Shown one piece after another: positions 14,881-22,775 of a stretch of 33,257 bases of DNA. Location of the stretch: the NCBI RefSeq assembly GCF_005768555.2, contig NZ_VCHX02000334.1, forward strand, positions 1 through 33,257, read 5' to 3'. The position numbers and the translations under genes are program-made. The stretch is from Streptomyces sporangiiformans (GTDB taxonomy: Bacteria; Actinomycetota; Actinomycetes; Streptomycetales; Streptomycetaceae). The first letter of the stretch is position 1. Each line of letters opens with the position of its first letter. Under the pieces are notes generated by a model. The model was given only the letters and a program-made list of their open reading frames with translations. It did no database searches and had not been told where the DNA came from.

Positions 14881-16707
14881 CTACCGGACGACGGTGATCC
14901 GGTTCGCCGCCGGCGGCGTGATCGGGTTCGTCGCCGAGGAGTTGGCCGTCAGGTACTTCTCCAGGGCCGCCAGGTCATCATCACCGACCAAGTCGTTCGT
15001 GCCCTGGCCCAGCGTGGCGAAGCCGTCGCCGCCGCCCGCGAGGAAGCTGTTCGTCGCGACGCGGTAGGTGGCGGCCGGGTCGATGGCGGTGCCGCCCAGC
15101 TTGACCGAGTCCGTGACGACACGGTCCGCGCCCGCCTTCGTCAGGTCCAGGGTGTACGTCAGACCGGACGACACCTGCAGGATCTTCGGCGAGGCGGCGT
15201 TGGTGCCGCTCACCTGCTCCTGGAGCACCTTGATGAGCTGGGCGCCCGTGAAGTCCTGGAGGTTGACCGTGTTGGCGAAGGGCTGGACCGCGAAGCCTTC
15301 GGCATAGGTCACCACACCGTCGCCCTCGCTCCCCTTCGCCGCGTACGTCAGTGCCGTACGGATACCGCCCGGGTTCATCAGCGCGAGGTCGGTGCCGGGG
15401 TCCAGTTCCTTGCCGTACGCGAGCTGTGCGTCGGCGATCAGGTCGCCGAGCGGGGACTCGGTGCCGGTGCTGGGGATGTCGGCGGAGATGTAGCCGATGG
15501 CGCGGTTGCCGATCGGGGCGGCCAGCGTGTTCCACTTGCCGATCAGTTCCGTCATGTCGGGCGCCTTGGCGACGTCCCGCGTCACGACGTGGTTCGCGGA
15601 GTCGACGGCCGTACGGGCGATGTCGCCGGTCCAGCGGTCGTACGTCAGCGTCGTGTCGGTGTAGAGGCGGCCGAAGGACGCGGCCGAGGTGACCATGCGC
15701 GGCTTGCCCGACGGGTCGTTGATCGTGCAGGCGTACGCGGCGTGCGTGTGACCGGTGACCAGCGCGTCGACCTTCGGCGTGATGTTCTTGGCGATGTCTA
15801 CTACGGGGCCGGAGATGCCGTCACCGGCGCCCGGCGCGTCGCAGTCGTAGTTGTACGCCGTGGAGGCGGGCTGGCCGCCCTCGTGGATCAGCGCGACGAC
15901 CGACTTCACGCCCTGCTTCTCCAGCGCCTTGGCGTACTTGTTGATCGTCTCGACCTCGTCCTTGAACTTCAGGCCCTTGACGCCCTCCGCGGAGACGACA
16001 CCGGGGGTGTCCTCCAGGGTCACACCGATGAAGCCGACCTTGACGCCGTTCTTCTTCCACACCCAGTACGGCTTGAGGATCGGCTTGCCGGTCTTCTCGT
16101 CGAGGACGTTCGCGGCGAGGTACGGGAAGTCGGCGCCCTCGAACTTCTCACCCTTCACATAGCAGCCGTCGGTCGGGTGGCAGCCGCCGTTCTGCAGACG
16201 GGCCAGTTCCCTGGCACCCTCGTCGAACTCGTGGTTGCCGACGCTGGTCACGTCCAGGTCGAGCTTGTTCAGCGCCTCGATGGTGGGCTCGTCGTGGAAG
16301 AGGCCCGAGATCAGCGGGGAGGCGCCGACCATGTCGCCGCCGGCCGCGGTGATGGAGTACTTGCTGCCCTTGCGCGCCTCGCGCAGATGCGTCGCGAGGT
16401 ACTCGACACCGCCCGCGTCGATCGTCTTGGTGGTGCCGTCCTTCTGCAGCTCGGTCACCCGGCCGGAGGAGCCGGCCGGCGGCTCCAGGTTGCCGTGCAG
16501 GTCGTTGAAGGACAGCAGCTGGACGTCCTGGTAGCGGCTCGGCTTGTGGGAGCCGGGCTTGCCGCTCTTCGCCTCGCCCGCCGTCGCCGGCAGGGCGGCG
16601 ACGAGTGCGCCGACGGTGGCCAGACCGGCGGCGGCCGCGACGAGGCGGGTGCGGCGGCTGCCGAGTCTGAGGCGGATGCGGCGGTCCTGCTGGGGTGTGG
16701 CTGACAT
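14881..16707 (-). CDS. secreted 5'-nucleotidase (UshA/NadN type)
   Basis: This 608-residue exported enzyme removes phosphate from extracellular nucleotides. It has a signal peptide (1 to about 43, basic start, hydrophobic core, ALPATAGEA), a metallophosphoesterase domain with metal ligands in SFNDLHGNL (Asp69, His71), GGDM (Asp125), GNHEFD (Asn158, His159), IHEGG (His275) and GHTH (319-322), and a C-terminal nucleotide-binding domain (MNPGGIRTAL, ATNSFLAGGGDGF). The end of the protein has no LPXTG or lipid anchor, so it is probably free. Phosphate control through PhoP would be expected, but I found no clear PHO box upstream. A TTCGCG / TAGGCT pair on the minus strand about 60-90 bp upstream is a weak promoter candidate. 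The ATG is at 16707. Confidence 0.93.
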   Translation of the reverse strand: MSATPQQDRRIRLRLGSRRTRLVAAAAGLATVGALVAALPATAGEAKSGKPGSHKPSRYQDVQLLSFNDLHGNLEPPAGSSGRVTELQKDGTTKTIDAGGVEYLATHLREARKGSKYSITAAGGDMVGASPLISGLFHDEPTIEALNKLDLDVTSVGNHEFDEGARELARLQNGGCHPTDGCYVKGEKFEGADFPYLAANVLDEKTGKPILKPYWVWKKNGVKVGFIGVTLEDTPGVVSAEGVKGLKFKDEVETINKYAKALEKQGVKSVVALIHEGGQPASTAYNYDCDAPGAGDGISGPVVDIAKNITPKVDALVTGHTHAAYACTINDPSGKPRMVTSAASFGRLYTDTTLTYDRWTGDIARTAVDSANHVVTRDVAKAPDMTELIGKWNTLAAPIGNRAIGYISADIPSTGTESPLGDLIADAQLAYGKELDPGTDLALMNPGGIRTALTYAAKGSEGDGVVTYAEGFAVQPFANTVNLQDFTGAQLIKVLQEQVSGTNAASPKILQVSSGLTYTLDLTKAGADRVVTDSVKLGGTAIDPAATYRVATNSFLAGGGDGFATLGQGTNDLVGDDDLAALEKYLTANSSATNPITPPAANRITVVR

Positions 16708-16865
16708 GTGCCCCCCTGTGGGTCGGATGCGATGTGGGCCCCGTTTCCGGCGCAGCCTAGGGTCAACGCGCGTAGCGCGAACAGGGGTTCAGGGTTACGG
16801 ACTGATTGCCTTCGGGCGCTATTCACCACGAAGGGGACAGGCCGCTCCTCTCCCGTCCGGGGCAC

Positions 16866-16894
16866 TTCGCCATGAACCCGCCGGGCCTTACTCT
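16866..16894 (+). promoter_or_regulatory. candidate leaderless promoter of mshD
   Basis: TTCGCC (16866-16871) and TACTCT (16889-16894) are 17 bp apart, and the -10 box ends 6 bases before the ATG at 16901. The transcript should then start at or beside the start codon. No ribosome site is present, which supports a leaderless mRNA. Confidence 0.55.
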
Positions 16895-16900
16895 CGTCTC

Positions 16901-17827
16901 ATGACCAGCGACGACACCCCACCGGCCGTCCCTACCCGCACGATCGAGATCCTCTCCGAGCTGAGCGCCGGACAGACCGAGTCCGTGCTCGCGCTCCTCG
17001 AGGAGGCCGCCCGGTCCGACGGGCAGCAGGCGGTGTCCGAGCAGGGGCGGCTGCAGTTGCGCGGGGGCGCCCGGGTCGGCGTACGGCATCTGCTGCTGAC
17101 CGTTCAGGGCCGCCTCGTCGGGTACGCGCAGCTGGAGGACACCGATCCCGTGGAGGCGCCGGCCGCCGAGCTGGTCGTGCATCCGGGGCACCGCGGGCAC
17201 GGGCACGGTCGGGCGCTCGGCAGCGCGTTGCTCGCGGAGTCCGGCAAGCGGCTGCGGGTCTGGGCGCACGGCGGCCACTCCGCCGCGCGGCATCTCGCCC
17301 AGGTGCTCGGTCTCGCCCTGTTCCGTGAACTGCGGCAGATGCGGCGGCCGTTGGCTGATTTCGAGCCGCCGGAGACGAAGCTCCCCGAGGGCGTGACGGT
17401 ACGTACCTTCGTCCCCGGCGAGGACGACGCGGCCTGGCTCGCCGTGAACGCCGAGGCTTTCGCCCACCACCCCGAGCAGGGTTCCCTCACCCAGCGCGAC
17501 CTCGACGACCGCAAGGCCGAGCCGTGGTTCGACCCGGCCGGCTTCTTCCTCGCCTTCCGCGGTGACGAGCTGATCGGCTTCCACTGGACGAAGGTGCACA
17601 CGGAGGAAGGGCTCGGGGAGGTGTACGTCCTGGGGGTGCGGCCCGGTGCGCAGGGCGGCGGCCTCGGCAAGGCCCTGACCACGATCGGCCTCAGGCATCT
17701 GGCGGCGCAGGGCCTGCCGACGGCGATGCTGTACGTCGACGCCGACAACAAGGCGGCGGTGACCGTCTACGAACGGCTCGGGTTCGCCACGCACGAGACG
17801 GATCTCATGTACCGCACGGAGTCGTGA
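16901..17827 (+). CDS. mshD: mycothiol synthase
   Basis: MshD acetylates Cys-GlcN-Ins with acetyl-CoA, the last step in making mycothiol, the main thiol of actinomycetes. The 308-residue protein has two GNAT folds in tandem. The first (about 10-150) has AAELVVHPGHRGHGHGRALG, the second (about 165-305) has GEVYVLGVRPGAQGGGLGKA and DNKAAVTVYERLGF; LIGFHWTK is typical of this enzyme. The length fits. The ATG at 16901 is chosen because of the -10-like TACTCT just before it; the open frame extends upstream, but that part overlaps the 5'-nucleotidase gene. It is a single-gene unit ending before a family B repeat. Confidence 0.94.
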   Translation: MTSDDTPPAVPTRTIEILSELSAGQTESVLALLEEAARSDGQQAVSEQGRLQLRGGARVGVRHLLLTVQGRLVGYAQLEDTDPVEAPAAELVVHPGHRGHGHGRALGSALLAESGKRLRVWAHGGHSAARHLAQVLGLALFRELRQMRRPLADFEPPETKLPEGVTVRTFVPGEDDAAWLAVNAEAFAHHPEQGSLTQRDLDDRKAEPWFDPAGFFLAFRGDELIGFHWTKVHTEEGLGEVYVLGVRPGAQGGGLGKALTTIGLRHLAAQGLPTAMLYVDADNKAAVTVYERLGFATHETDLMYRTES

Positions 17828-17934
17828 GCCCTGAGCGAAGCCGCTTCCGCGGGTAGTGGGTCGGGGCCGCGCGGGGGTACGTCCGCCCGTCGCCGCGGTG
17901 CGGGTGCGACTGCGGCTGCGGTGGGGCGCCGTTA

Positions 17935-17991
17935 TGGCTGGGCGAGGAGCCGCGCCCCTTCAGGGGCGCGGGGAACTGCGCGACCAGCCAC
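17935..17991. repeat. dispersed repeat family B, copy 2
   Basis: Bases 17962-17991 are identical to the reverse complement of 4796-4825. CGCGCCCCT (17951-17959) pairs with AGGGGCGCG (17962-17970). It lies between mshD and the convergent membrane-protein gene and probably terminates both, but it also overlaps the coding end of the latter. The 107 bp before it (17828-17934) are GC-rich and hold no gene. Confidence 0.85.
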
Positions 17992-18676
17992 CCAGGGGGC
18001 GCCGCACGGGTTCCACCGTGCAGGCGACCCAGACCAGCACCGCGCCTGCCAGCACCCACGCCCACGCCCGGTGGGCCTCGTCCCAGCGGTCCACGCCCAG
18101 CCGGACGAAGAGGGTCCAGCGGCCGGGCATGAGGAGGGGTGCGGCCACCCCGGTGACCAGCACCACGGCCGCGGTGGCCTGCCCCGGCTCGGGCTCCTCC
18201 CACAGCCGCACGGCGGCGGCCGCGGCGGCGAGCGCGAGTACGGCGGTCGCGGCCACCTCCAGCGTCACATCACCCAGCGGAGGCCGTCCCTCCGCCGGTA
18301 CGAGGAGGACCGCGGCCCCCCACCAGGCGACGGCCACCGGGGCGACGAGGGCCACCCGAAGCCCCGCCCGCAGCAGCCTCCGTACCGGCACGGTCGCGGT
18401 GGTGTGCCGCGCGGGGTCGTCCAGCAGGAACGCCAGCCCCAGCCCGAAGGCCAGCGCGGCGGCCCGCAGGTGAAGAAGGGCGAGCCACGGCTGGACCCCA
18501 TCGGAGTGCAGGCGCGTCCCGGCGGCGATCAGCAGGCCCAGCGTGCCGCCGGCCGCGAGGGGCCGCCAGGGGAGACCGCGCGCCACGGGGAGGACGAGGG
18601 CGCGGACCAGGCCGCCCACGGCGTGCCGGCCCAGGCCGGCCGCCGGCAACGGCTCATCGGCGGCCGGCCGCGTCAC
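17960..18676 (-). CDS. membrane protein, last gene of the sigma/ABC operon
   Basis: This 238-residue protein has about six hydrophobic segments (for example PLAAGGTLGLLIAAGTRL, ALAFGLGLAFLL, VALVAPVAVAWWGAAVLLV, ATAVLALAAAAAAV, AWVLAGAVLVWVACTV). I do not recognise a family; it may be a second subunit of the exporter. It starts at GTG 18676, overlapping the stop of the permease gene (GTGA), so translation is coupled. The last ten residues (GGWSRSSPRP) and the stop codon lie in a dispersed repeat, so the original C-terminus may have been replaced. Arg/Ala-rich loops and a short basic N-terminus are the other visible features. Confidence 0.78.
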   Translation of the reverse strand: MTRPAADEPLPAAGLGRHAVGGLVRALVLPVARGLPWRPLAAGGTLGLLIAAGTRLHSDGVQPWLALLHLRAAALAFGLGLAFLLDDPARHTTATVPVRRLLRAGLRVALVAPVAVAWWGAAVLLVPAEGRPPLGDVTLEVAATAVLALAAAAAAVRLWEEPEPGQATAAVVLVTGVAAPLLMPGRWTLFVRLGVDRWDEAHRAWAWVLAGAVLVWVACTVEPVRRPLGGWSRSSPRP

Positions 18677-20301
18677 TCCTCGCACTTGTCCTCCTTCTCC
18701 GAGCCCTTGGGCACCGGCACGTCCAGCAGCTCCGCGGCCCGTGCCGTGGACGTCTTCGGCGACGTCAGCTCCGTCCAGTGGGCCTTCACCTTCGCCGTGA
18801 CGCCGTAGCGCGGGCGCTGCAGCAACTCCCGTACGACCGTGGTCTGTGCGGCGGTCATCTCGAGCGGATGCGTGGGAGCCAGGACAATGGCGGAGCCGGA
18901 GACGCTGTCGTCGATGCGAACGTCGCGGAGCGAGGCCATCGGGTCGGAAGTGGTCGCCAGGGCCAGCCACATCACGGTCACCACGCGGCCGTCGCACATC
19001 GCGGCGGCGGCCTCCTCGTTCCCCGCGACCAGCACGGAGGCGACCCCGACGGAGAACTCCGGGACGCGGTTTCCGCCCCAGCGGGTGCCGACGGTGACCT
19101 GGCCGTGCGTGCTGGAGGGTTCGAGCGTCGCGCTGGCGGAGAGGCCGTAGCGGGCGTCGACGCGCTGGCGGACGGTCAGCTTCGTCCCCCCGGCCGCGCC
19201 GCCCGCGAGGGACTGCACGCGCCGCACGACAGCCGCCCAGTCCTCGGTGCGCCCGGTCCACTCGGGGAAGGCGCAGTAGGTCGACCGGCCGTGCGGTACA
19301 CACGTGTGGTCCTTCTCCGGCGCGACGGAGGCCTGCTTCCGGGCCGCGAGCAGCGCGGGCGAGTCACCCCGGGACTGTCCGACCGCCCCGGCCAGGGTCA
19401 GCACCGCCGCCCCGAGGGCGACCGCCTTGACCAGCCGCGCAGGCCCGACCGCGGGCCATGCCACGGGGTTCCTCGCTGCTCGAGCGAGGCCGAGAGCCGC
19501 GGGGAGCGTACGCCGGCCGCCGCACAGCACCGCCGCACAGCTCACCAGGACGATCAGCCCCACCAGATACAGCGCGTGCCAGGCGGCGGGACGGCCCAGC
19601 AGGTCGGAGGGCAGCGGGTCGGCCTGGAACTCGTCGACGAACGGCGTCAACCACCGCAGCCAGGGGGTGTCCTCCGAACTCGACAGCAGCAACACGACGG
19701 CGATGTAACCGCCGACCACGAACAGGGGCGCGCCGAAGGCCGACGGGACCAGCCGCGCGATCAGCACCCCGAGGACGCCGAGGAGCAGTACGGCCAGCGG
19801 CGCCACCGCCAGTTCGGAGAACGAGCCCGTGCCGACCGCCCCCGGCTTCAGCGCGGCCCCGGTGAACTGCGCGGCCACGACCAGAGCGGTGGCCAGCGCG
19901 AACGGCACCACGGACAGCAGATGCGCCACCGTGCGCCGCCACGGCTCCATGACCAGCACGTCGAAGTGCCCGTCCGTGCCGCGCCGACGGGACCGCAGCA
20001 CGGCCCGGTTGACACAGACGAGCACCGCGACCCCGAGGAACAGCGACTCCGGCTGCGTGGCACGGTCGACGTCCTGGAGCACCGGGTACGCCCCGTCCTC
20101 CCCGCCGCCCGTCCACAACTCCCAGCCGACGTAGGCGACGTACACGCAGAGAACGACGAACACCGGTATCTGCAGCAGCAGTTCACGCGCTTCGACGCGG
20201 GCGAGCGCGAGCACGGCCCGCAGGCGCCGTCGGGGCGACTCGCCGGCCGGGGTGGAGGTGGGCAGGGCTTTGGTGCGGGGGGAGCTCACCGTGCTGCTCA
20301 C
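18673..20301 (-). CDS. ABC transporter permease with large C-terminal outer domain
   Basis: This 542-residue protein begins with an ABC-2-like membrane part (about 40-340, six or seven helices: VFVVLCVYVAYVGWELW, PFALATALVVAAQF, LAVAPLAVLLLGVLGVLIAR, LFVVGGYIAVVLLLSSS and more). A C-terminal region of about 190 residues with no helix but with a Cys pair (HTCVPHGRSTYCAFPEWTG) follows and probably lies outside; it ends in a charged tail (KGSEKEDKCEE). Similar Cys/WPE-type outer domains occur in actinobacterial permeases. It starts at GTG 20301, overlapping the ATPase stop by 4 bp. With the ATPase it should form an exporter; the cargo is unknown. Confidence 0.85.
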   Translation of the reverse strand: MSSTVSSPRTKALPTSTPAGESPRRRLRAVLALARVEARELLLQIPVFVVLCVYVAYVGWELWTGGGEDGAYPVLQDVDRATQPESLFLGVAVLVCVNRAVLRSRRRGTDGHFDVLVMEPWRRTVAHLLSVVPFALATALVVAAQFTGAALKPGAVGTGSFSELAVAPLAVLLLGVLGVLIARLVPSAFGAPLFVVGGYIAVVLLLSSSEDTPWLRWLTPFVDEFQADPLPSDLLGRPAAWHALYLVGLIVLVSCAAVLCGGRRTLPAALGLARAARNPVAWPAVGPARLVKAVALGAAVLTLAGAVGQSRGDSPALLAARKQASVAPEKDHTCVPHGRSTYCAFPEWTGRTEDWAAVVRRVQSLAGGAAGGTKLTVRQRVDARYGLSASATLEPSSTHGQVTVGTRWGGNRVPEFSVGVASVLVAGNEEAAAAMCDGRVVTVMWLALATTSDPMASLRDVRIDDSVSGSAIVLAPTHPLEMTAAQTTVVRELLQRPRYGVTAKVKAHWTELTSPKTSTARAAELLDVPVPKGSEKEDKCEE

Positions 20302-21176
20302 GCGGCCACCTCCGAAGCGTCGAGGGTGAGCAAGTAGCCGTCTTCCAGGGTGGGTTCGACGAGCGAGGCGCCGTCCGGCGGATCCCCGACGTTGCGGAAG
20401 GCCCCCGTCCCCGTGCGCCAGCCGGCCTTCGCGCCCGGATGCCGCTGCGTGCTGCTCCAGACCCGGCCCGCCGCCCGCGCGCTCAGCTCGGCCGGGGTGC
20501 CTTCGAAGCGGACGCGGCCGCCGGCCATGACGATCACGCGGTTGCAGAGCATCGCCACGTCCTCGGTCTGGTGCGTGGAGAGCAGGACCGTACGCCCCTC
20601 GCCCGCGGTCGCGATCAGCTCCCGGAAGCGCATGCGCTGTTCGGGATCGAGCCCGACCGTCGGTTCGTCCAGCACGAGGAAGCCGGGATCGCCGACGAGC
20701 GCGGCGGCCAGCGCGACCCGCTGCCGCATCCCGCCGGAGAGCCGCTTGATGCGCTTGCCGCGTACGTCGGAGAGGCCGACGGCGTCCAGTACGCGCCGCA
20801 CCTCCCGGTGCCGGGCCGAGCGGTCGGTCATCTCCTTCAGGATCGCCACGTAGTCGACGAACGCGAAGGCCGTGAAGTCCGGGTGGAAACCGGGTGTCTG
20901 CGGCAGATAACCGAGTGCGCGCCGCACGTCGTGGCGGCCCCGCGCGGTGCCCGGGTCGTGGCCGAGCACGGTGAAGGCGCCCCGGTCGGCGGGCACGGCG
21001 GTGGCCAGTACCCGCAGCAGTGTCGTCTTGCCCGCGCCGTTCGGCCCGAGCAGCCCGGTCACGCCGTGCCCGAGCCGCAGGGAGACGTCGTCGAGGGCGC
21101 GGGTGCTCCCGTACGACAGACACAGCCCGGCGGCGGACACGGAGGGAACGGAGGGAGTCGTACCGAGAGAGGTCAT
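20298..21176 (-). CDS. ABC transporter ATP-binding protein (ECF-sigma operon)
   Basis: This 292-residue ATPase has Walker A (GLLGPNGAGKTTLLR), a Q loop (LGYLPQTPGF), the signature (KRLSGGMRQRVALA), Walker B with catalytic Glu (FLVLDEPTVGLDP) and the switch His (LLSTHQTED). It fits the drug/antimicrobial-type exporters (CcmA/NatA group). The C-terminal 60 residues follow the usual regulatory extension. The ATG at 21176 overlaps the stop of the zinc-finger protein gene (ATGA), and its own stop overlaps the permease start, so the whole series is translationally coupled. Confidence 0.92.
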   Translation of the reverse strand: MTSLGTTPSVPSVSAAGLCLSYGSTRALDDVSLRLGHGVTGLLGPNGAGKTTLLRVLATAVPADRGAFTVLGHDPGTARGRHDVRRALGYLPQTPGFHPDFTAFAFVDYVAILKEMTDRSARHREVRRVLDAVGLSDVRGKRIKRLSGGMRQRVALAAALVGDPGFLVLDEPTVGLDPEQRMRFRELIATAGEGRTVLLSTHQTEDVAMLCNRVIVMAGGRVRFEGTPAELSARAAGRVWSSTQRHPGAKAGWRTGTGAFRNVGDPPDGASLVEPTLEDGYLLTLDASEVAA

Positions 21177-22090
21177 GCGGCGCTCCTGTGGTCGGAGGAG
21201 AAGTCGAAGCGGTCACGTACGAGGCAGAGGAGCCCGACGGCGAGGGCCGCGACCACGCCCGCGACCACCTGCCCCTCCGCGGTGAACGGCGCGAGCGTGC
21301 TGCCGGAGGGGTCGGAGGCGCCCGAGATGCCGGAGCTGCCGGACGTCGCCCGCTCGGCCGCCACCAGCAGCGCCACCCACGCCGCGCCGACCGCGCCGGG
21401 CGCGGCGACCGGGCCGAGGCGCGGGGTCAGCGCGAGGGCGAGGGCCGTGAGGGCCAGCGCGGGCAGCAGCCACGCCGCCGCGAGCAGCCCGTAGGAGGGC
21501 AGCGCCAGACTCGCCAGAGCATTGAGACCGAGCCCGACCGCCAGCACGGCGACCGCGCGGATCATCAGCAGCCGGAAGCCGTGCGTCGGCGAGACCACCG
21601 TCATCTCGTACGTCGGGTCCAGCACGGGCCCGTACGACAGGGCGACCCCGGCGAGCGGCAGCAGCGGTGCGAGGGCGAGGAACAGCGTGGGCGCCTGGGA
21701 CACCCGTTCGGGATCGATCGAGTTGGTCGCCACCACCGTCATGACCAGCACGGCCACGACCGATCCCAGCCAGGACAGGCGCAGCACGGGTGTGGCGGCG
21801 AGCAGCCGTGCCGTGTGGTCGGCGACGCCGATCCGCACCAGCAGCGATTCGACGAACCCGGGCCGCGGCGCGTCCAGTTCGGCATCCAGCCGCTCCCAGC
21901 CCGCGTCCAGCGCGGCCGGGTCGCTCATCTCGGCCAGCACGGCGCGGCACGGCGCGCACGCGACGAGATGCGTGTCGGCGGACCACAGCGACGGCGGCGC
22001 CAACTCGCCCCGCGCGTACGCCCGGAGATCGTCCTCCGGCACATGCCAGCCCGCGCCGCGGCTTTCCGTCCTGCCCACGTCGTCCGTCAT
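21173..22090 (-). CDS. zinc-finger membrane protein, likely anti-sigma factor
   Basis: This 305-residue protein has an N-terminal cytosolic part with a ZAS-type zinc finger, His-x3-Cys-x2-Cys (THLVACAPCRAVL, about residues 40-50), typical of anti-sigma factors that hold ECF sigma factors. Unlike the classic one-helix form, about six membrane helices follow (from LSWLGSVVAVLVMTVVAT to VVAGVVAALAVGLLCLV), with a Gly/Ser-rich outer loop (TSGSSGISGASDPSGST). The ATG at 22090 overlaps the sigma stop codon. It is placed between the sigma gene and the ABC transporter, so it may sense the state of the transporter or the membrane. Anti-sigma function is inferred from the zinc finger and gene order. 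Confidence 0.85.
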   Translation of the reverse strand: MTDDVGRTESRGAGWHVPEDDLRAYARGELAPPSLWSADTHLVACAPCRAVLAEMSDPAALDAGWERLDAELDAPRPGFVESLLVRIGVADHTARLLAATPVLRLSWLGSVVAVLVMTVVATNSIDPERVSQAPTLFLALAPLLPLAGVALSYGPVLDPTYEMTVVSPTHGFRLLMIRAVAVLAVGLGLNALASLALPSYGLLAAAWLLPALALTALALALTPRLGPVAAPGAVGAAWVALLVAAERATSGSSGISGASDPSGSTLAPFTAEGQVVAGVVAALAVGLLCLVRDRFDFSSDHRSAA

Positions 22091-22629
22091 GCCAGGGCCT
22101 CCCTCAGCTGCTTCCGGGCCCGCAGCGCCCGTGTCTTGACCGTGCCGGGCGGGATGCCCAGCAGGACGGCCGCTTCCCGGGTGGTCAGCCCGTCGATGAC
22201 CGTCGCCTGGAGGACGGCCCGCAACTCCGGCGACAGCCGGACGAGGGCGCCCGCGAGGTCCCCGTGCTCCATCCCCGCGAGCACGCGCTCCTCCGCGGAC
22301 GCCTCGTCCCGGTGCCGCAGCCGGGCGAGCGCCTGCCGCAGCCGGCCCCGTGCCCCGTCCCCCCGCAGCGCGTCGATCAGCCGCCGCGACCCGATCCGCC
22401 ACAGCCACCCGGCGACGTCCCCCTCGTCGCGATAGCGGGCACTGCCCCGCCACACGGCGAGAAATGTCTCCTGCACGACGTCGTCGACGACACCCGCGTC
22501 GGCGCAGCGGCCGCGCATCCGCGCGGTGAGCCACGGCGCGTACCGCCGGTACAGCTCTTCGAAGGCGCGCCGGTCCCCGTCCGCCGCGATGGCCCGCAGC
22601 AGCTCCCCGTCGCTTTTCGTTTCGCTCAC
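22087..22629 (-). CDS. ECF-family RNA polymerase sigma factor
   Basis: This 180-residue sigma-70 factor has region 2 (about 18-90, FEELYRRYAPWLTARMRGR, VVDDVVQETFLAVWRG, VAGWLWRIGSRRLIDALRGD) and region 4 (about 122-178, LSPELRAVLQATVIDGLTTR, GIPPGTVKTRALRARKQLRE), joined by a short linker; region 3 is absent, as in all ECF factors. The start is GTG 22629 with GAGGAG just upstream. It heads a five-gene coupled operon with its likely anti-sigma and an ABC exporter. A GGAAT-type -35 lies upstream but no matching -10 at the usual distance could be fixed, so autoregulation is not shown. Confidence 0.93.
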   Translation of the reverse strand: MSETKSDGELLRAIAADGDRRAFEELYRRYAPWLTARMRGRCADAGVVDDVVQETFLAVWRGSARYRDEGDVAGWLWRIGSRRLIDALRGDGARGRLRQALARLRHRDEASAEERVLAGMEHGDLAGALVRLSPELRAVLQATVIDGLTTREAAVLLGIPPGTVKTRALRARKQLREALA

Positions 22630-22675
22630 GTCTCCTCATCGGACGAGCCCCACGGATCGGTTCACGGATTCCGGA

Positions 22676-22697
22676 GGATTCTTCGGCGATTCTTCCG
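22676..22697. promoter_or_regulatory. 11-bp direct repeat in the divergent control region
   Basis: GGATTCTTCGG (22676-22686) is followed without gap by CGATTCTTCCG (22687-22697); nine of eleven positions agree. Direct repeats with an 11-bp period are the typical binding pattern of OmpR/PhoB-type regulators. It lies about 50 bp upstream of the sigma gene start and upstream of the GntR promoter. Confidence 0.4.
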
Positions 22698-22710
22698 AGC
22701 CGCGAAGACC

Positions 22711-22740
22711 TTGACATGCACCCCCAATTCCACCACTCTT
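22711..22740 (+). promoter_or_regulatory. candidate promoter of the GntR-ABC operon
   Basis: TTGACA at 22711-22716 is a perfect -35 box. The -10 would fall at about 22734-22740 (CACTCT/ACTCTT), a weak match that lies within the left arm of the palindrome, so repressor binding would block it. Confidence 0.55.
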
Positions 22741-22769
22741 TCACTACTTAATTAGTGAAAGGGTGGTGG
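22730..22769. promoter_or_regulatory. 40-bp palindromic operator, likely for the GntR repressor
   Basis: Left arm CCACCACTCTTTCACTA (22730-22746) and right arm TAGTGAAAGGGTGGTGG (22753-22769) are complementary at 16 of 17 positions around a CTTAAT spacer. It lies directly upstream of the GntR gene and over its likely -10 box, and is the most AT-rich spot around. YtrA-type repressors usually bind such sites and control their own ABC operon. It can also fold as an mRNA hairpin. Confidence 0.75.
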
Positions 22770-22775
22770 AAGCGA

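Noticed and set aside
16708..16900. PHO boxes between the 5'-nucleotidase and mshD genes
   Set aside because: I looked for 11-bp GTTCACC-type repeats, expected for a phosphate-starvation gene, and found only poor matches.
17960..19303. A 447-residue reading of the last membrane protein
   Set aside because: Its first half is an Arg-rich out-of-frame reading of the permease gene; real codon bias starts at the GTG at 18676.
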